From Ichthyophonus hoferi (Eukaryota; Opisthokonta; Ichthyosporea; Ichthyophonida; Ichthyophonidae), in contig NAOQ01000257.1 in the NCBI GenBank assembly GCA_002751075.1, positions 26,972-59,468 of the forward strand: a stretch of 32,497 bases of DNA, written 5' to 3'. The position numbers were made by a program, and so were the translations under genes. The notes under the pieces were generated by a model. That model did not search any database. It worked only from the letters and a program-made list of their open reading frames with translations, and was not told the origin of the DNA. Below, piece after piece: positions 12,399 to 24,239 of the stretch (position 1 is the first letter of the stretch; each line of letters starts with the position of its first letter).

Positions 12399-13086
12399 CA
12401 CTGGTTCTCTTATATAAAGAGTAAATTTTGCACCGCCAACCACCACTCTTAACCACACTTCTCAATAAGTAACTGTTTCAATATGTTTATGTGTTTCCCA
12501 TTCTATATAACGTTATATATAGTTATAACAGTGAGAAAATTACTTAATAGTGTAAATACGTTTTTCAAGTTTTACAACACACCATAAAATAAGAAAAGAT
12601 GAGGATAGATTTACATCATGAATAGATTATGATTACTAAAAATGAATTTTATGATATTAAAACAATTTTTATGCGTCAATTTATGTTATATGTAATTGTA
12701 TCCGTACCTCCTAACCTCCCTCTATCATATTATACCCGTGTACATTAATATTTACGTATACATATATATATATATATATATATACCTTCCATATCCATTA
12801 TATTTTCAATATATAATATCATTTTCTAATAATAATTATATTTTCATATACATTCCTTTTTTTTTATCCATATTAATATATTCTTTATATCTGTAGTTCC
12901 ATTTTTATGCTTATGTATCTCTTTATACCTATACCTCTGTCTAACTCTTTATTCATACAGCTATATCTATGTCCTTTTATATATAAAATTGTTTATATTT
13001 TTATGCATATGCCTATTTCTATATCTTCCTATGTATGTATACATATACACCTCTCATTCCCTCTCTCTACATACATGCAGTGCTTT

Positions 13087-14342
13087 ATGCAATCAGTACG
13101 TATTCTATCCAATCGATGTTTGCACAATATTACAATTACCAATGATAAGCAAACGATCTTAGATCGTCTAATTGAAGGCGATAGGACAGCCTTAGCAAAA
13201 GCAATTACTTATGGTGAGTGTAATAACTAAATATTATAGAATTGTTTTCATAAAAGTTTATTTATAATTAGGGTATCAAGCAAGCCAATCACATAAACAT
13301 TTGGAAAAATGAGGTCTTCTAAGTGGATAAAACGGAATATGGCGTTTTCTTTTTGTAATAGTATTAATCATATTTGGATACGTAGATAGTAATAAATACA
13401 AATTGACTATATATATAATATTCATTATATTTTTTATCAATACTTTCCCTATATTAAATATAAACCATTGCCATAAATAATCAATTCCTAATACTTTGTC
13501 AAGATTTCTAATGACTATAAATTTTGCAATCTCGCAACCGTAATAACTATTTTTTTCTAACAACTATTCCAATGTACACCAATCAATCAATCTCTATCTA
13601 TCCCTTTCTTTGTTGTTATTAGTGGAATCCACTCGTAAAGACCATCGTATATTGGCCCAAGCTATGCTTGAACAAATAGCAAATAAGAAACCATCACCTA
13701 ATCGGGCCAATATGCATCAATCAACATTTAGGATTGGCATTTCGGGTCCCCCTGGAGCGGGAAAATCTACATTTATCGAGTCATTAGGATGCTATTTAGT
13801 AAAGAAAGGGCATAAAATTGCAGTTTTGGTATGAACCCCATATTACATGTAATTCCATTTTATATATATATCATATATCCCACCTATGCTCTGTATTATT
13901 ATATACGGTATCTCACACTTAATTTACCCTAAACCTAAACTAAACATATTTTTTAAAAATAATATTTTACAACGGAAATTTTATAAAATATCTCAAGGTT
14001 TTAGAAAATTAAAAGCAGCATCACACAATAAATCTTTTTAAATTGACTCACATATGTTCTATCATAAAGGCTAGTATAGTATCTTATTTGTAACATACCT
14101 ATCACTACCTATATTTTAATGATATATGCATAATTTCACAAATTTTCAATACATATCCTCCTGTATTCTTACCCGTATTTGTTGATTTAATAATTATTCT
14201 CCTGTTTTTCCACATGTTTCTCAATTACCTATTTACCATTCATTGGCCCTAAATCATTTCCGAATAAAAACCCCCTCTATAATAAACTTTCCTAAATTTT
14301 CAAAACTTATTATTGTCTATATATTTTCCTTTTCTCTCAGTA

Positions 14343-14374
<32 letters not shown>

Positions 14375-17300
14375 GCAATATTGTTATTATCTTTATAATA
14401 TACATATACTCACTACCATTTTATCCCTACAATTTTCAGACCATAGACCCCACTTCCACTCTTACAGGGGGCTCTATACTCGGAGACAAGACTAGAATGG
14501 ATGTATTATCCAATGAGAAAAACGCGTTTATTCGTCCATCTGCCTCCAGGGGAACCTTGGGTAGGCCCCGGAAATTCAAATTATTTTGTAACTTGCAAAT
14601 AGAACAAAGTTATTAACTTTTAAGTAAATGTTTTAATTGATATAAATTTATTTAAAATTTTGAAGACATTATTCATTGTACCCGATAATAATACTCATTA
14701 TGTTTTGAAAAAATTTCTAGGTTAATTAATTTGTACTATATAATATACAAGATATTACATAGTATATTATGTCATTTCAAAGTTATTTTCGGATTGGATA
14801 CATTGCGTGGTTTCTCTTTACTACGTATAATACAAAGGTAAAGAAAATAATATGATTGATTACATTAAAATATTTAAAATTGTCATTCTGCAGGATCACA
14901 AAAATATCGATAAGATATAGAGGTAAAACAGAAAGTGTATGATTGTATATCTATTTATTATATTTTGGATATGTTTATATATATAATACGGTGCATATGT
15001 ATTATTTGTATTTTATATAGTTCAATATTGCATATAGATATATTGTATATATAAAAATAGTTTACAAATGTACTGTATGTCCATTACTCAAATTCTTTAT
15101 ATGTACTATAGTATATAGTGTATATTTCTTAGTATATATTATATTATAGTGTATATGATATGATGTATAGTATATCTTGTAATATATTATATATATATAT
15201 GTATATATCTTATATAACTATTACTTACTATTTATACTTGTCTTCTATTGCCCAATTATTTGGCTTGCTCCAATCTATTTTCTACTAATTATCACATCCC
15301 AATGACACAATTAATACATATTTTACTATATACATTGTTATATGATTGATTTTTGATATATAATATAATCATTGGCTATTTTAACTTTAATTGATGATTG
15401 TTCTATTAGGAGGGGTAGCTCGACATACTAATGAGGCGATAGAACTGTGTGAAGGTATGTATGTATTTATGTATACTATTATCTGAGTTAAATTGACTAC
15501 ACCTTGAATCTTAATATGCGGAACCAGCATATATATAGTTATTTGATATATTTAAATATTGATACATGCATAATCCCAACCATACATCTCCCTCTCCGTC
15601 TCTCTCTCCCATCCTCTCTTTTATTCCTTCCGGCACACACCTTTCAATATCGCGCCATATATTATATACATTGTTTATTCCTAATTATCTCCTTTTATAG
15701 CCAGTGGCTATGAGATAATCCTAGTGGAGACCGTAGGTGTAGGCCAATCAGAAACCATGGTTAATCAAATTGTAGACATGTTTATATTGGTCCTTCCTCC
15801 TGCGGCAGGAGATGAATTACAGGTGATAATTTGTTATTTATTTTAAATAATTTTAATTCAATTTTCAATTGGTGACACACAGAGCTAATTGGTTATATGT
15901 GCTTAGCTATATAAAGATTGCATGTATGTAGGACCAGTAATAAAGCATATAGCGATCTAATTATATGTATTCCTTGATTGTTTTGAGCTCATTATTATTT
16001 TTAATTTTTATAACTGTAATGGACTAGCAAGTTGATGTTAGTAAATTGTTCATAAAATTTTGGATTGTTCTGGAGTAGTATATGCTGCATGACAAAAAAA
16101 CACTAGCAATTAATTAAATAATTAAAGAGAAAGATTTTCATTGGAGGAATGATCCTTAATAAATTTTATGGTTAGTGGCCTTAAATTACATTTTGCAAAA
16201 GCATTTTATTGGGGTATATCTTACCTATGATTGCATTTTCTTGTTAAGATAAAATCACTTATTCAATCATGATATTTTGTTGTTTTACTACACTACATCT
16301 ATTGGTTTTCATAATTATAATCTTCAGTATAAGGTAGCATAATGTCAGGATACATATACTGACTGATAGGTATACCTATATTACACTTTTATAATAAAAA
16401 TGTATTTCTAATATATATGTGTGTATATATGATTATATATATTTATGTGTAAATATTTTGCTGTTATTTCGGCAAAAACTATAAATGTTTACCAATATGT
16501 AATAAATGGGGTTTCATAGCCCAAATTGGCGATGCCTAGTTTAACTCCAACCATTCCCTCCTTTACATTCACGCCATGCCACTAATTATACTTATTTATT
16601 TCTTATTTTTTTATATGCCAATACAGATACATACCTATATATAAATATTATAATACTTTATGTATATATAACACTAATAAATACTAACATATATTTATGT
16701 ATCTCTAACGTATACATATGTATATATATACATACATACATGCATACATACATACTTACAAAAAAAAACAAACAAACAATAAAATCAAGGGAATCAAGCG
16801 TGGTGTGATGGAATTGGCTCAGCTCGTTATAATTAACAAAACAGATGGCGATCTTTTAGCCGCAGCCAATAGGGCACGGAATGAGATTACCAGTGCGTTT
16901 CATATACTAAGACCTGCCTCGTCCCATTGGTCTGTTAAAGTATAAAATAGTTATTACTGATTGTTATTTATATCTATATATTATACCATTATATTACAAC
17001 ACTTTCATATTATTATACTATTATAAAATTATACTATTATATTACTATATTAGTATGATATTTTATTAATATTTTAATGTTATACTACTATACTATTATA
17101 TTATTATACTATTGCACAATTATATTCTCATTCTATTATACTAGTATACTATTATATTACCCGAGTATTTTTCTTATGATTGTTTTTGTCTATTTATGTA
17201 TTGATTTATCTTAATCTCACTATTATAATGCTTCTCATTTATTCCTCTCCTCCCTTTTATTCTCCCTCTCCCTCTCCCGCTTCCTCCCTCTATCCCTTTC

Positions 17301-18112
17301 CCTCTCTCTATAGGTTGTAAGTGTTAGTTCTAAACTCAACAAAGGGATAGCCAAGACATGGGAGATTATAACCAAATATAGAAATATTGTGATGGTATAA
17401 TCCCTCTTAAACTTTCATTCGCATATAGATATGGCAGTGTTGCTATTGCTACCTCTATTACTATACTCTCTTTTTCTTTTTCTCTATCTCTTTCCGCTTT
17501 CTGTCTTCCATTATTTTTCTATTATTGGTTTTACATTATTCATTCTTTTTATAATTAAACCATTATTTTATATTAATTCACCAATACAACTTGGCTATTA
17601 TCTAATGTTTTAATCATATGGCTGAGACTATAGTGTCCGTGATATGGAAAACAAGGCAACCAATCCTAAGCAATCTTAAATTATGATTATGTAGGTCACA
17701 GGGGAGCTTGAGGCACTGAGAAAAAGGCAACGACTTGGTCAAATGTGGAACAATATTAACACAGAACTACTAGAGAGGTAGATGGGTGTACGTATGTATG
17801 TATGCATGTATGCATGTATATGTTTATTTATGTATATAGGTATGTATGTAAAATTTTATGTATATATATATATATATATATAGGTATGTATGTATGTATA
17901 TAGGCATATGTATGTATGTATGTATGTATGCATGTATGTATGTATATACCTATATCTATATTTACCCCTACCCTCCCAGATTTAAATCTTTCACCCATGT
18001 ACAACCCCTCCTCGGCCCCCTAGAGCAGCAAGTACTTAAGGGGGATACTCCACCAGGAAAGGCTGCTGACCAATTGATTGCTGCCTTCATTAGCCAAAAT
18101 TTGAAAGATTAG
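13087..18112 (+). CDS. MMAA: Methylmalonyl-CoA mutase-associated G-protein (MMAA / MeaB / ArgK family), nine exons, complete
   Basis: GTPase chaperone that gates adenosylcobalamin loading and protects methylmalonyl-CoA mutase, in mitochondria of eukaryotes. Exons: 13087-13213, 13623-13828, 14440-14560, 15410-15454, 15701-15822, 16790-16939, 17314-17394, 17695-17777, 17980-18112. All junctions are GT-AG and in phase, giving 355 residues, normal for the family. The N-terminus [15 protein letters not shown] is basic and lacks acidic residues, as in a mitochondrial transit peptide. Walker [10 protein letters not shown] is at 84-92, the nucleotide-linked DPTS at 114-117, [11 protein letters not shown] at 121-131, the switch-region ETVGVGQSE at 176-184, [15 protein letters not shown] at 198-212 and NKTD (G4) at 223-226. 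The C-terminal dimerisation part ([10 protein letters not shown] and [10 protein letters not shown]) is present. Nothing essential is missing. Alternative starts are 13075 or a spliced upstream exon. The exon at 16790 has an unusually weak, A-rich acceptor. Confidence 0.95.
14346..14374. repeat. TTA trinucleotide microsatellite in an MMAA intron
   Basis: About nine TTA/ATT units lie within the 611-base intron between exons ending at 13828 and starting at 14440, in a pyrimidine-rich stretch before the acceptor. Confidence 0.85.
17221..17313 (+). promoter_or_regulatory. Long polypyrimidine tract before an MMAA 3' splice site
   Basis: About 90 bases that are largely C and T (clusters of CTCCCTCTC) end in CTCTATAG at the acceptor of exon 17314-17394. 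Similar but shorter tracts precede exons 13623 and 15701. This indicates conventional U2AF-type 3' splice site recognition in this organism. Confidence 0.7.
17786..17948. repeat. TATG / TA microsatellite cluster in the last MMAA intron
   Basis: TATG and CATG tetramers and a run of about eleven TA units fill most of the 202-base intron between exons 17695-17777 and 17980-18112. Confidence 0.85.
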
Positions 18113-19396
18113 TAATTTAATATTTGAGCAATTTTTATAAGTGTCAGTAGCTGAATCTTGTTATTGCCCCTACTTTATTCATTAAAACAGGAGTAGTCTA
18201 TTGATTTATGTAGCATTGAACCTCTAAATGTTAATAAGGTTTCAATCAATAATTAAGAGTTAAACCTTAAGTAATGATAATTAATTAATTACACGATGTC
18301 ATTAATTGTAGTTAATTAGGACTAGATGTTTAGCGCAGTCTAGAACGTAAATATACAGTGGTTTTAAATAGTGTTGGTCATTGATATTTAATCACACACA
18401 TAGTGATTGATGATATATAAGCGATACATGACATCCAGAATGATCCTTAAAATAATCATTGAACAATATGTTGCTGACAACATGTTAGACAACAGTTAGG
18501 TTAAGTACCTATTTGATAATACATTTATGTCAAAAGATTTTTACATGGTCAATTGGTATTGACCTGAACCAATAACTATATAGCCAGCAATTCTCCTTGA
18601 AATTGTCCTTGATGTCAAAGGTAGCGCCCTCTTAAGATATTTTTTCTTAGGCGCTTCATCAGGTTGCATTTCGATATTAAAGAATAAATAAATGACGAAC
18701 ATATAGTCAGGTAAAATGAACGTTTATTGATAATGATTTCCGGTCCTGTTATGAGACAAGTGACGGCTTTATATAGTTTCGGCCACTCTACTGAAGCCTG
18801 TTCAGTATAAATAGTACAAACCATAAATATGTTGTTTCTACGACTAATCAAAACAATGAGATTTACACTTGAGCTTAATGCTTGCATATAAGTCAATAGA
18901 ACCTTAAGCACATATATAGGTTAATAAGGCTAATAATAGGTCCGAGTCCAGCCTCTTATGATTGGGCTAATAATGGCAAGATAAAGTATAGTGGGTTGTT
19001 GCTCGTATAAATTTAATTACTTTTTTTAATAGTAGGCCAGGATTCGACCACTCATGAGTAGGAAAATATTGATGAGATTAATTTTAGTGGGCTGATGCAC
19101 GTAACGTTTAAATATAGAATTATTTGGTTGGAGATGTAGGCTCATAAACTCGATTTGACGGTACGATACCTAGATAAAGAACAAGTCCCCGATCTAATGT
19201 ACTGCGTTAAAAATAACTATGTTTTGCTATCTACCTCAAAATAAACCAATCCGTCTACTGTATAGATTCCCAAAAATACCTAAGATTACTAAAAAGATTT
19301 AAAGATACATTGCAGTGGCTTTAGTAATTGCAATCCCAATTAATTAAGGACAATATGTAACAAAACAAACTAGAGGTAAGCCACGCAGTAATTAAA
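18113..19396. other. Region downstream of MMAA; nothing recognised
   Basis: About 1.3 kb of AT-rich sequence follows the MMAA stop codon. The first 100 bases should hold its polyadenylation site. One minus-strand open frame (18911-18615, 98 codons) is listed separately. The remainder may include the decayed far end of the neighbouring copia relic, but I could not recognise domains in it. Confidence 0.5.
18615..18911 (-). CDS. Hypothetical 98-residue open frame, unrecognised
   Basis: The frame opens with ATG and encodes a protein of mixed composition with a basic tail (MKRLRKNILRGRYL). I see no conserved motif. It sits downstream, on the same strand, of the copia relic that ends near 19400, so it could be part of that relic's decayed tail or a chance frame. 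In DNA this AT-rich a 98-codon frame is not improbable, so confidence that it is a gene is low. Confidence 0.15.
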   Translation of the reverse strand: MLKVLLTYMQALSSSVNLIVLISRRNNIFMVCTIYTEQASVEWPKLYKAVTCLITGPEIIINKRSFYLTICSSFIYSLISKCNLMKRLRKNILRGRYL

Positions 19397-22300
19397 TTAA
19401 ATATAAACAAATAAACGTTTGGAAAACGTTCTAGTTAAAAGCATGCGACAGGTTGGTGCATGTAGACTGGTGTAGGGAATGTTGCATATAGGTATGCAGA
19501 TAAAATGTTGGGCCACAGCAATTCTGATTAGTATTTTGACAGTGATAAAGCTCATGATAGTTGATGCTATGTTGAAGAAATCTTTGTCCTTGACTTTCAC
19601 GCTCCCCTGTGCACAAAGGTAAGCTTTGGGTTAAGTGACCATCCGAGTTTAGTGTCTTTTGTGGTGGTACACATATAGACTTATTAGGATAATGACATTC
19701 TTGGGAATGTCTTCTTTAGGAATGAATGTCCATGTGTAGAACCTATTAATTGTTGTGATCTCCATGTACATTTAAGTGATCCATTGCATCTTGTCAAGGA
19801 GATACATTACCTCCTTATAATTTTTTAAATCCAAAAAAATTGAAATGATAAAAATGTTGGAGATGGAGGCCAAGGTGTTGGGTATGATTTGGACTTGGGG
19901 ATGATGTAGGCTATATTGAAAACTGCTCCTTGTAGTTGTTGAAACATAGCAATTATGTTGGTATGTTTTGGAATCTTCATTGAGGTCGGTGTAGTAATCC
20001 AGGCCCTCTTTGTCATTAAGATAAAAAAAATTGGGCACTGCTATAAAAAAGTATGGGTCAGTGGTGAGCCAGGCAGATAAGGGAATGTCCTAAACATACT
20101 TTCTAAAACAGGATATCTTGCGGGGGTAACGTTTCATCCTCCGGTTGAAAGTTTATAGAAACTGTTCACAGTGACTGCAGTGTGGTAGGCCGGGGCTGAC
20201 TGTCTGTGCCAAAGTATGTAAGGTAATTTTCAACAGACAGGGCAGTTGCCAGAATATGGTTGTGGATAAATATTGTTGTGTATATAGTATATTCCCAATA
20301 AGAATGTAAAACCCTGGAAACATTCATTTTGACTCTAATCATAGGGAGGATGTAGTGATTCAAGCACTCTGAGATACCATTAGATTTTGGCACACAGGAG
20401 GGCGTGTTATGGTGTTTTATTTCCCAAGAGATAAGTTGGTTGAGGAATAGAGTGCGGGTGTACTCTGTACCTTAATCTATATTGAAGGTGGTGATACATT
20501 GTGGGGAATGTTTAGCATGGACTGCCTCCACGTATTCTTCAAAAAGAGTTGAGACTTTGTTTTTGTGCTTCATGCATACACACGTTTAGTAGGCGAAGTC
20601 ATCTATGAAAAGGATGAATCAATGGTAGCTGCTGTAAGGGACATCAAGGAGACCAACCACATCACTGTGGATTATTTTTAGTGGATGTTTAGCATGTTTC
20701 CTATCCGCAAAGGAGGGGGGTGATTACAATTTTGTTGGGAGTGATAATGTTATAAAGATTGATGGGAGTTGTAAACCACTTTGGAGAGCAATACACAAAT
20801 TTTGAGTGCCAGATCATATCTGGTGTGGGTTTTTTTCATGCCGAAAATAGTAAAAGGAAACAGTTAGAGTATGGTAATATTAGTGGGGTGTGACCATAGA
20901 AATTACAAAGCGAGAGTGTTGGAGTTGTGCTAGCTGTGTAGTAAGGGGTGTGCATCTGCTAGGACTGATGTCGTTGTAGGCAGATGGGTAGTAGAAATGG
21001 GCAACGTAGTTTAATTCAATTATGCAATCAGGATGAAAATTAAATTTGATCTGAAGGAGGAATGGGTACTCTTGCCAAGGGTAGCTATGTAAGAAAAGTG
21101 TATTTCCTTATGAAATTGTAACTACTTCATTATTTTAAGTGATGTTGCAATGTTGCCCATGTAGGGTGGAAATTGAGAGAGACTGTGATTTTTATTTGGG
21201 ACATAACAGACATCATGTAGGATAATGTAGGATAATGCCATATGTGTTGCTGTTGGTATTGGTATGAAACTGTAGTATGATAATACCATAGTAAGCTGCA
21301 CTCATTGTGATGCTATTGGTAAGTTAAAAATCAAGTGAGAGGGGGGCAAGGTTAATGAAAGTCTTAAAGTATATGCAAATATGTTGAAGGCATCTACTGT
21401 TAACAAACAAACGTCTAAGTGAGACGCAGCTAAATAATGATTATTTATCTATGACAGAATTGGCCATTTCAATAGGAAAGGCATTGTTAGGCACAATCAT
21501 GTGCCATGGCTCCAGTGTGTACATTTTTTCTATCCATGTTGTTGCATGGAATGTTGGAAAGATTTGATTGGAATGCGTGTTGTGAAGGTTTGGTGACTGG
21601 TACAGCTGAGGTATTGGAGCACGTTAGGTTACTGCTAGTGAGAGCAGTGCTGGCAGTCATTTGCCTTCTAGAAGGAAATGTTTTACCATAGTTGGGCCTG
21701 TTGCTATTCAGGAAACATTTAACAGTTTTGTGTGTAGCATGAGGGGCAGTGTGAAGCTGGCGTGGAAATTATCTAGGTCATTATGCCATTATATGCAACC
21801 TTTATCTTTGTTGCTGGTGTGTTTTGTTGGCTTTTGAGAGCTCTGGAGATGCTCAACTAGACTTGTTGCTTCAATTATGGCCATGGCATTATAAAGAGTA
21901 GGCCAATTAAATTATTTGTGGCTCTTAATAGTATCTAATGTTGGGTGTGAAGGCTGGGATAAACAGCTGCTTGAAGTATAATAGCACATAGGACTTGGGC
22001 CATCATGGGGATTGTAAGGTTAGATCCTTCAAGTTGGTTAGTTAAACTAGAAAATCTTGTGAAAAACGGCGTAAGAGTTTTTTTATGTTTCAAGTTAATT
22101 TCGGATAGTGCTTCACATGTACAGCCAAGCAAGTGTTCTGCAGTTGTACCATAGTATGATTTAAGCATTTGGATTTTGTCACAGGCCCATGGTGTATTGT
22201 CAAGATCTTTGATTGACAGAGGCATTACAGCATTCATTAAAGCTATTAAAATGATAAAGATATGCATGGCATAACACCTTATTAGGTGATAATTGGAGCA

Positions 22301-22441
22301 TACTCTAAAGATTATTATACGCAGTGGGAGTTGGATTGAGGTTTGTTCAAAGTTGTTATATCTTTGTAGAAAATTTGAGTGAAATAAAAAACAGAAAGGA
22401 TACAGACGAGTATGCTGTTTTTTAGAAATGATATATGTCAA
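19397..22441 (-). mobile_element. Ty1/copia LTR retrotransposon relic (gag, protease, integrase, start of RT), decayed
   Basis: A fossil in minus orientation. Gag (about 22441-21935) shows the copia gag pattern with SYYGTTAEHLLG and FFTRFSSLTNQLEGSNLT. Next come a protease-like piece (about 21600-21450), an integrase core (about 20700-20160) with IHSDVVGLLD, FIDDF and SNGISECLNHYI, and the beginning of the reverse transcriptase (about 19830-19400, NYKEVMYLLDKMQW and AVAQHFICI). The RT catalytic part and RNase H were not found. Domain order gag-PR-IN-RT is diagnostic of Ty1/copia. The element is clearly broken, with more than ten interruptions, and both LTRs are unrecognised, so it is old and immobile. 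Confidence 0.85.
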
Positions 22442-22866
22442 AGTCGTATTATGATATGGTATGAAGTGCCCCCACCCCCATTTATTAGGTGTTTTTGTTT
22501 GCTTTTGTACTTGTTTGTTTCTACCGCCGCCAGTGCTTAACTATCTTGAAGTAACTTTCCGATCTTAGTGATTTAATCTATTAGAAGGATATTGGGTAAC
22601 TAATTAATTCTGAGCCACTCTATTTTAAGTATTTATGATTTTGCAAAAACGACAATCGCGATTAACGAGCTCGTAACAGTAATTAATAATTTGCCAATCA
22701 TGCCTGATGCGCTTGTTACTAGTTGCTAAAACTTTGGTTGATCTACAAGTGAAATGGTATAGTAAAGTTCAAACGGCCCGTAGTGTGGGATGCGATAATC
22801 AGGATAGTCTTAACATATTTCGGACAAGGTTTAATTTATTTTCACAATTAGATTAGTAACAGATCA

Positions 22867-23010
22867 TCAGAATTTCTTCCTTCCAATCCTGAAGGGAGGT
22901 TCGCTGGTGGGAATTTGTGCTGTTGTCAATGAATCCTGCGGTTTTTGTGATGTTGAAGTTAATTCATCTGTAAATGTCTGCGGATCTTGTGATGGCCAAG
23001 TTGATGCAGT
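22867..23010 (-). other. Open stretch, Ser/Thr/Pro/Gln-rich with basic end, unrecognised
   Basis: About 47 codons rich in S, T, P and Q (for example TFTDELTSTSQKPQDS) end with EPPFRIGRKKF before a stop codon. The composition is that of a disordered protein tail. It lies on the same strand as the copia relic and the two stretches to its right. It may be a tail of an unknown gene or part of a decayed element. Confidence 0.25.
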
Positions 23011-23114
23011 TTATCTAGGGATAAACGCAATCTGGTTAGCATGAAGTTTGGCAAGTACCTCTAATCTAGATGAAATAAGTTTAAAAAAATTCTCGAGTTA
23101 AGGTCATTAGTGTT

Positions 23115-23435
23115 CTAAGAGAGAGCAGAAAAAATATCATTTTGATATCCTATCACTAGCAGAAAATGCTTTAATTGTTTATTAATCAGCTCTGCTAGTT
23201 TTGGTTTAATGTGTAAATTCAGTAGTGTAGAATAGTTGTTGTTTGACGTGATTGATTGTTTGTACAAAGCTTTATGTAAATATATGTGATTAAATCGTGT
23301 CTGTGCAGGCGTTGGTGTAGTTTGCAGCGAAGCAACTATTGGTTGGGTGGTAGTTGGCAGGCCTGAGACTATGGAGACTGAAGGCAGGTTGGGTATAGAA
23401 TTTTGATCTATGGGTGGTGAAGGTAATTCTGGCAA
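23115..23435 (-). CDS. Hypothetical Pro/Ser-rich open frame, 106 codons
   Basis: ATG at 23435 opens a frame starting MPELPSPPIDQNSIPNLPS, with a Pro/Thr-rich first half and a more ordered second half containing HIKPKLAELINKQLKHF. No family recognised. Proline-rich linkers like this occur in retroelement polyproteins and in many host proteins, so the origin is open. Confidence 0.25.
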   Translation of the reverse strand: MPELPSPPIDQNSIPNLPSVSIVSGLPTTTQPIVASLQTTPTPAQTRFNHIYLHKALYKQSITSNNNYSTLLNLHIKPKLAELINKQLKHFLLVIGYQNDIFSALS

Positions 23436-23661
23436 GGATGTTGATTATACAGAAGTCAGCAATAATAGACTATTGTGTTGGTGCAAATACTCTAGTCTGT
23501 AATTGAAAAGAACAGGGAGTCTATATTTTGAGTATCTTAACTTATGGTGTAGGCGAGGGTGTCTTGATGTATGATGTAGTGCAAGTGGAAATGTGTGAGA
23601 AGGGTTAATAACCCTATTACGATTAAGAGTTGATTTCCTATTATCAATTGTTTGATGATAG

Positions 23662-23883
23662 CTAAACAATTAATTCGATATTCAAGGTTAGAATCTCTCC
23701 TGTCTCTGGATTAGTAGTCTCTGTGTGGTAATTGATGATCAAATTAATGGCTGGATCTAGAAATGTACGGTATCTCTTAGTTTTATTGGAATCTATAGAA
23801 AGAGAAGCTCTGCTTGGCTTGACAATTCCAATCTGTTCTGAAATAAAGGTTGAATGTGGATGAATGTATTCAAGTATTTTTGC
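23662..23883 (-). other. Open stretch of about 73 codons without ATG, unrecognised
   Basis: The stretch encodes EYIHPHSTFISEQIGIVKPS, then DSNKTKRYRTFLDPAINLII and finally HTETTNPETGEILTLNIE. This is convincingly protein-like, with charged and polar residues evenly mixed in spite of the AT-rich background. There is no start codon, so it would have to be an internal or terminal exon or a relic. I do not recognise the family. Confidence 0.3.
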
Positions 23884-24239
23884 TTAATTCTTGTGTGATT
23901 CTTCAAGCATAATTAATTGAATTTACTTAGATAATTTAAAGCAATAATTTAAGGCAATTATTATGTGCTGGCTAATTATAATTGTTATTGATCTTTCTAA
24001 TATGCCTTTAATTATATATGTATTTAGAACCATAGAGAACGCTAGCGCTGTTAATTTTTTTATACTTGTAATGATTACCAAGCCAAGAGTTTGAGCTCTG
24101 CATATCAAACCATTATATATCTAACATGATATATTACATTCCTGATTGATTCAGGTCTAGATTAACCAATTATATAGGGATGCACTAGTGTTACTACATT
24201 TTTATAAATAGAAATATATCTAATAAATTTATTAAGTCC

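Larger units (their letters stand above)
9906..13086. other. AT-rich divergent intergenic region; no well supported gene
   Basis: This 3.2-kb stretch separates the start codons of two head-to-head genes, so it should hold both promoters. It is mostly A/T runs, microsatellites (AATAT at 12364-12398, TA at 12762-12783) and a C/T-rich tract just before 13081. I saw only isolated exon-like pieces: a minus-strand piece at 11811-11765 (STLPQELRLFIFEPV, followed by a GTATGT donor), a minus-strand open run ending at about 11379, a possible terminal exon at 11113-11090 after a TTTTCTATAG acceptor, and a plus-strand ATG piece at 12058-12096. None could be chained into a recognisable protein. Confidence 0.5.
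22442..24239. other. Interval between two copia relics, with unrecognised minus-strand open stretches
   Basis: The interval is less AT-rich than the introns on the left. It holds three separate minus-strand coding-like stretches (listed individually) whose residues look protein-like but match nothing I know. It should also hold the upstream LTR of the minus-strand copia relic, which I could not delimit. Confidence 0.4.

Noticed and set aside
12150-12458. 102-codon minus-strand frame near an AATAT array
   Set aside because: It lacks an ATG start, is dominated by translated microsatellite (Ile/Tyr runs) and has no family resemblance.
19034-19060. tRNA T-loop-like sequence GGTCGAATCC on the minus strand
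   Set aside because: No acceptor, D or anticodon arms could be laid out around it.
21506-21691. 61-codon plus-strand frame
   Set aside because: It is antisense to the gag-protease part of the minus-strand copia relic.
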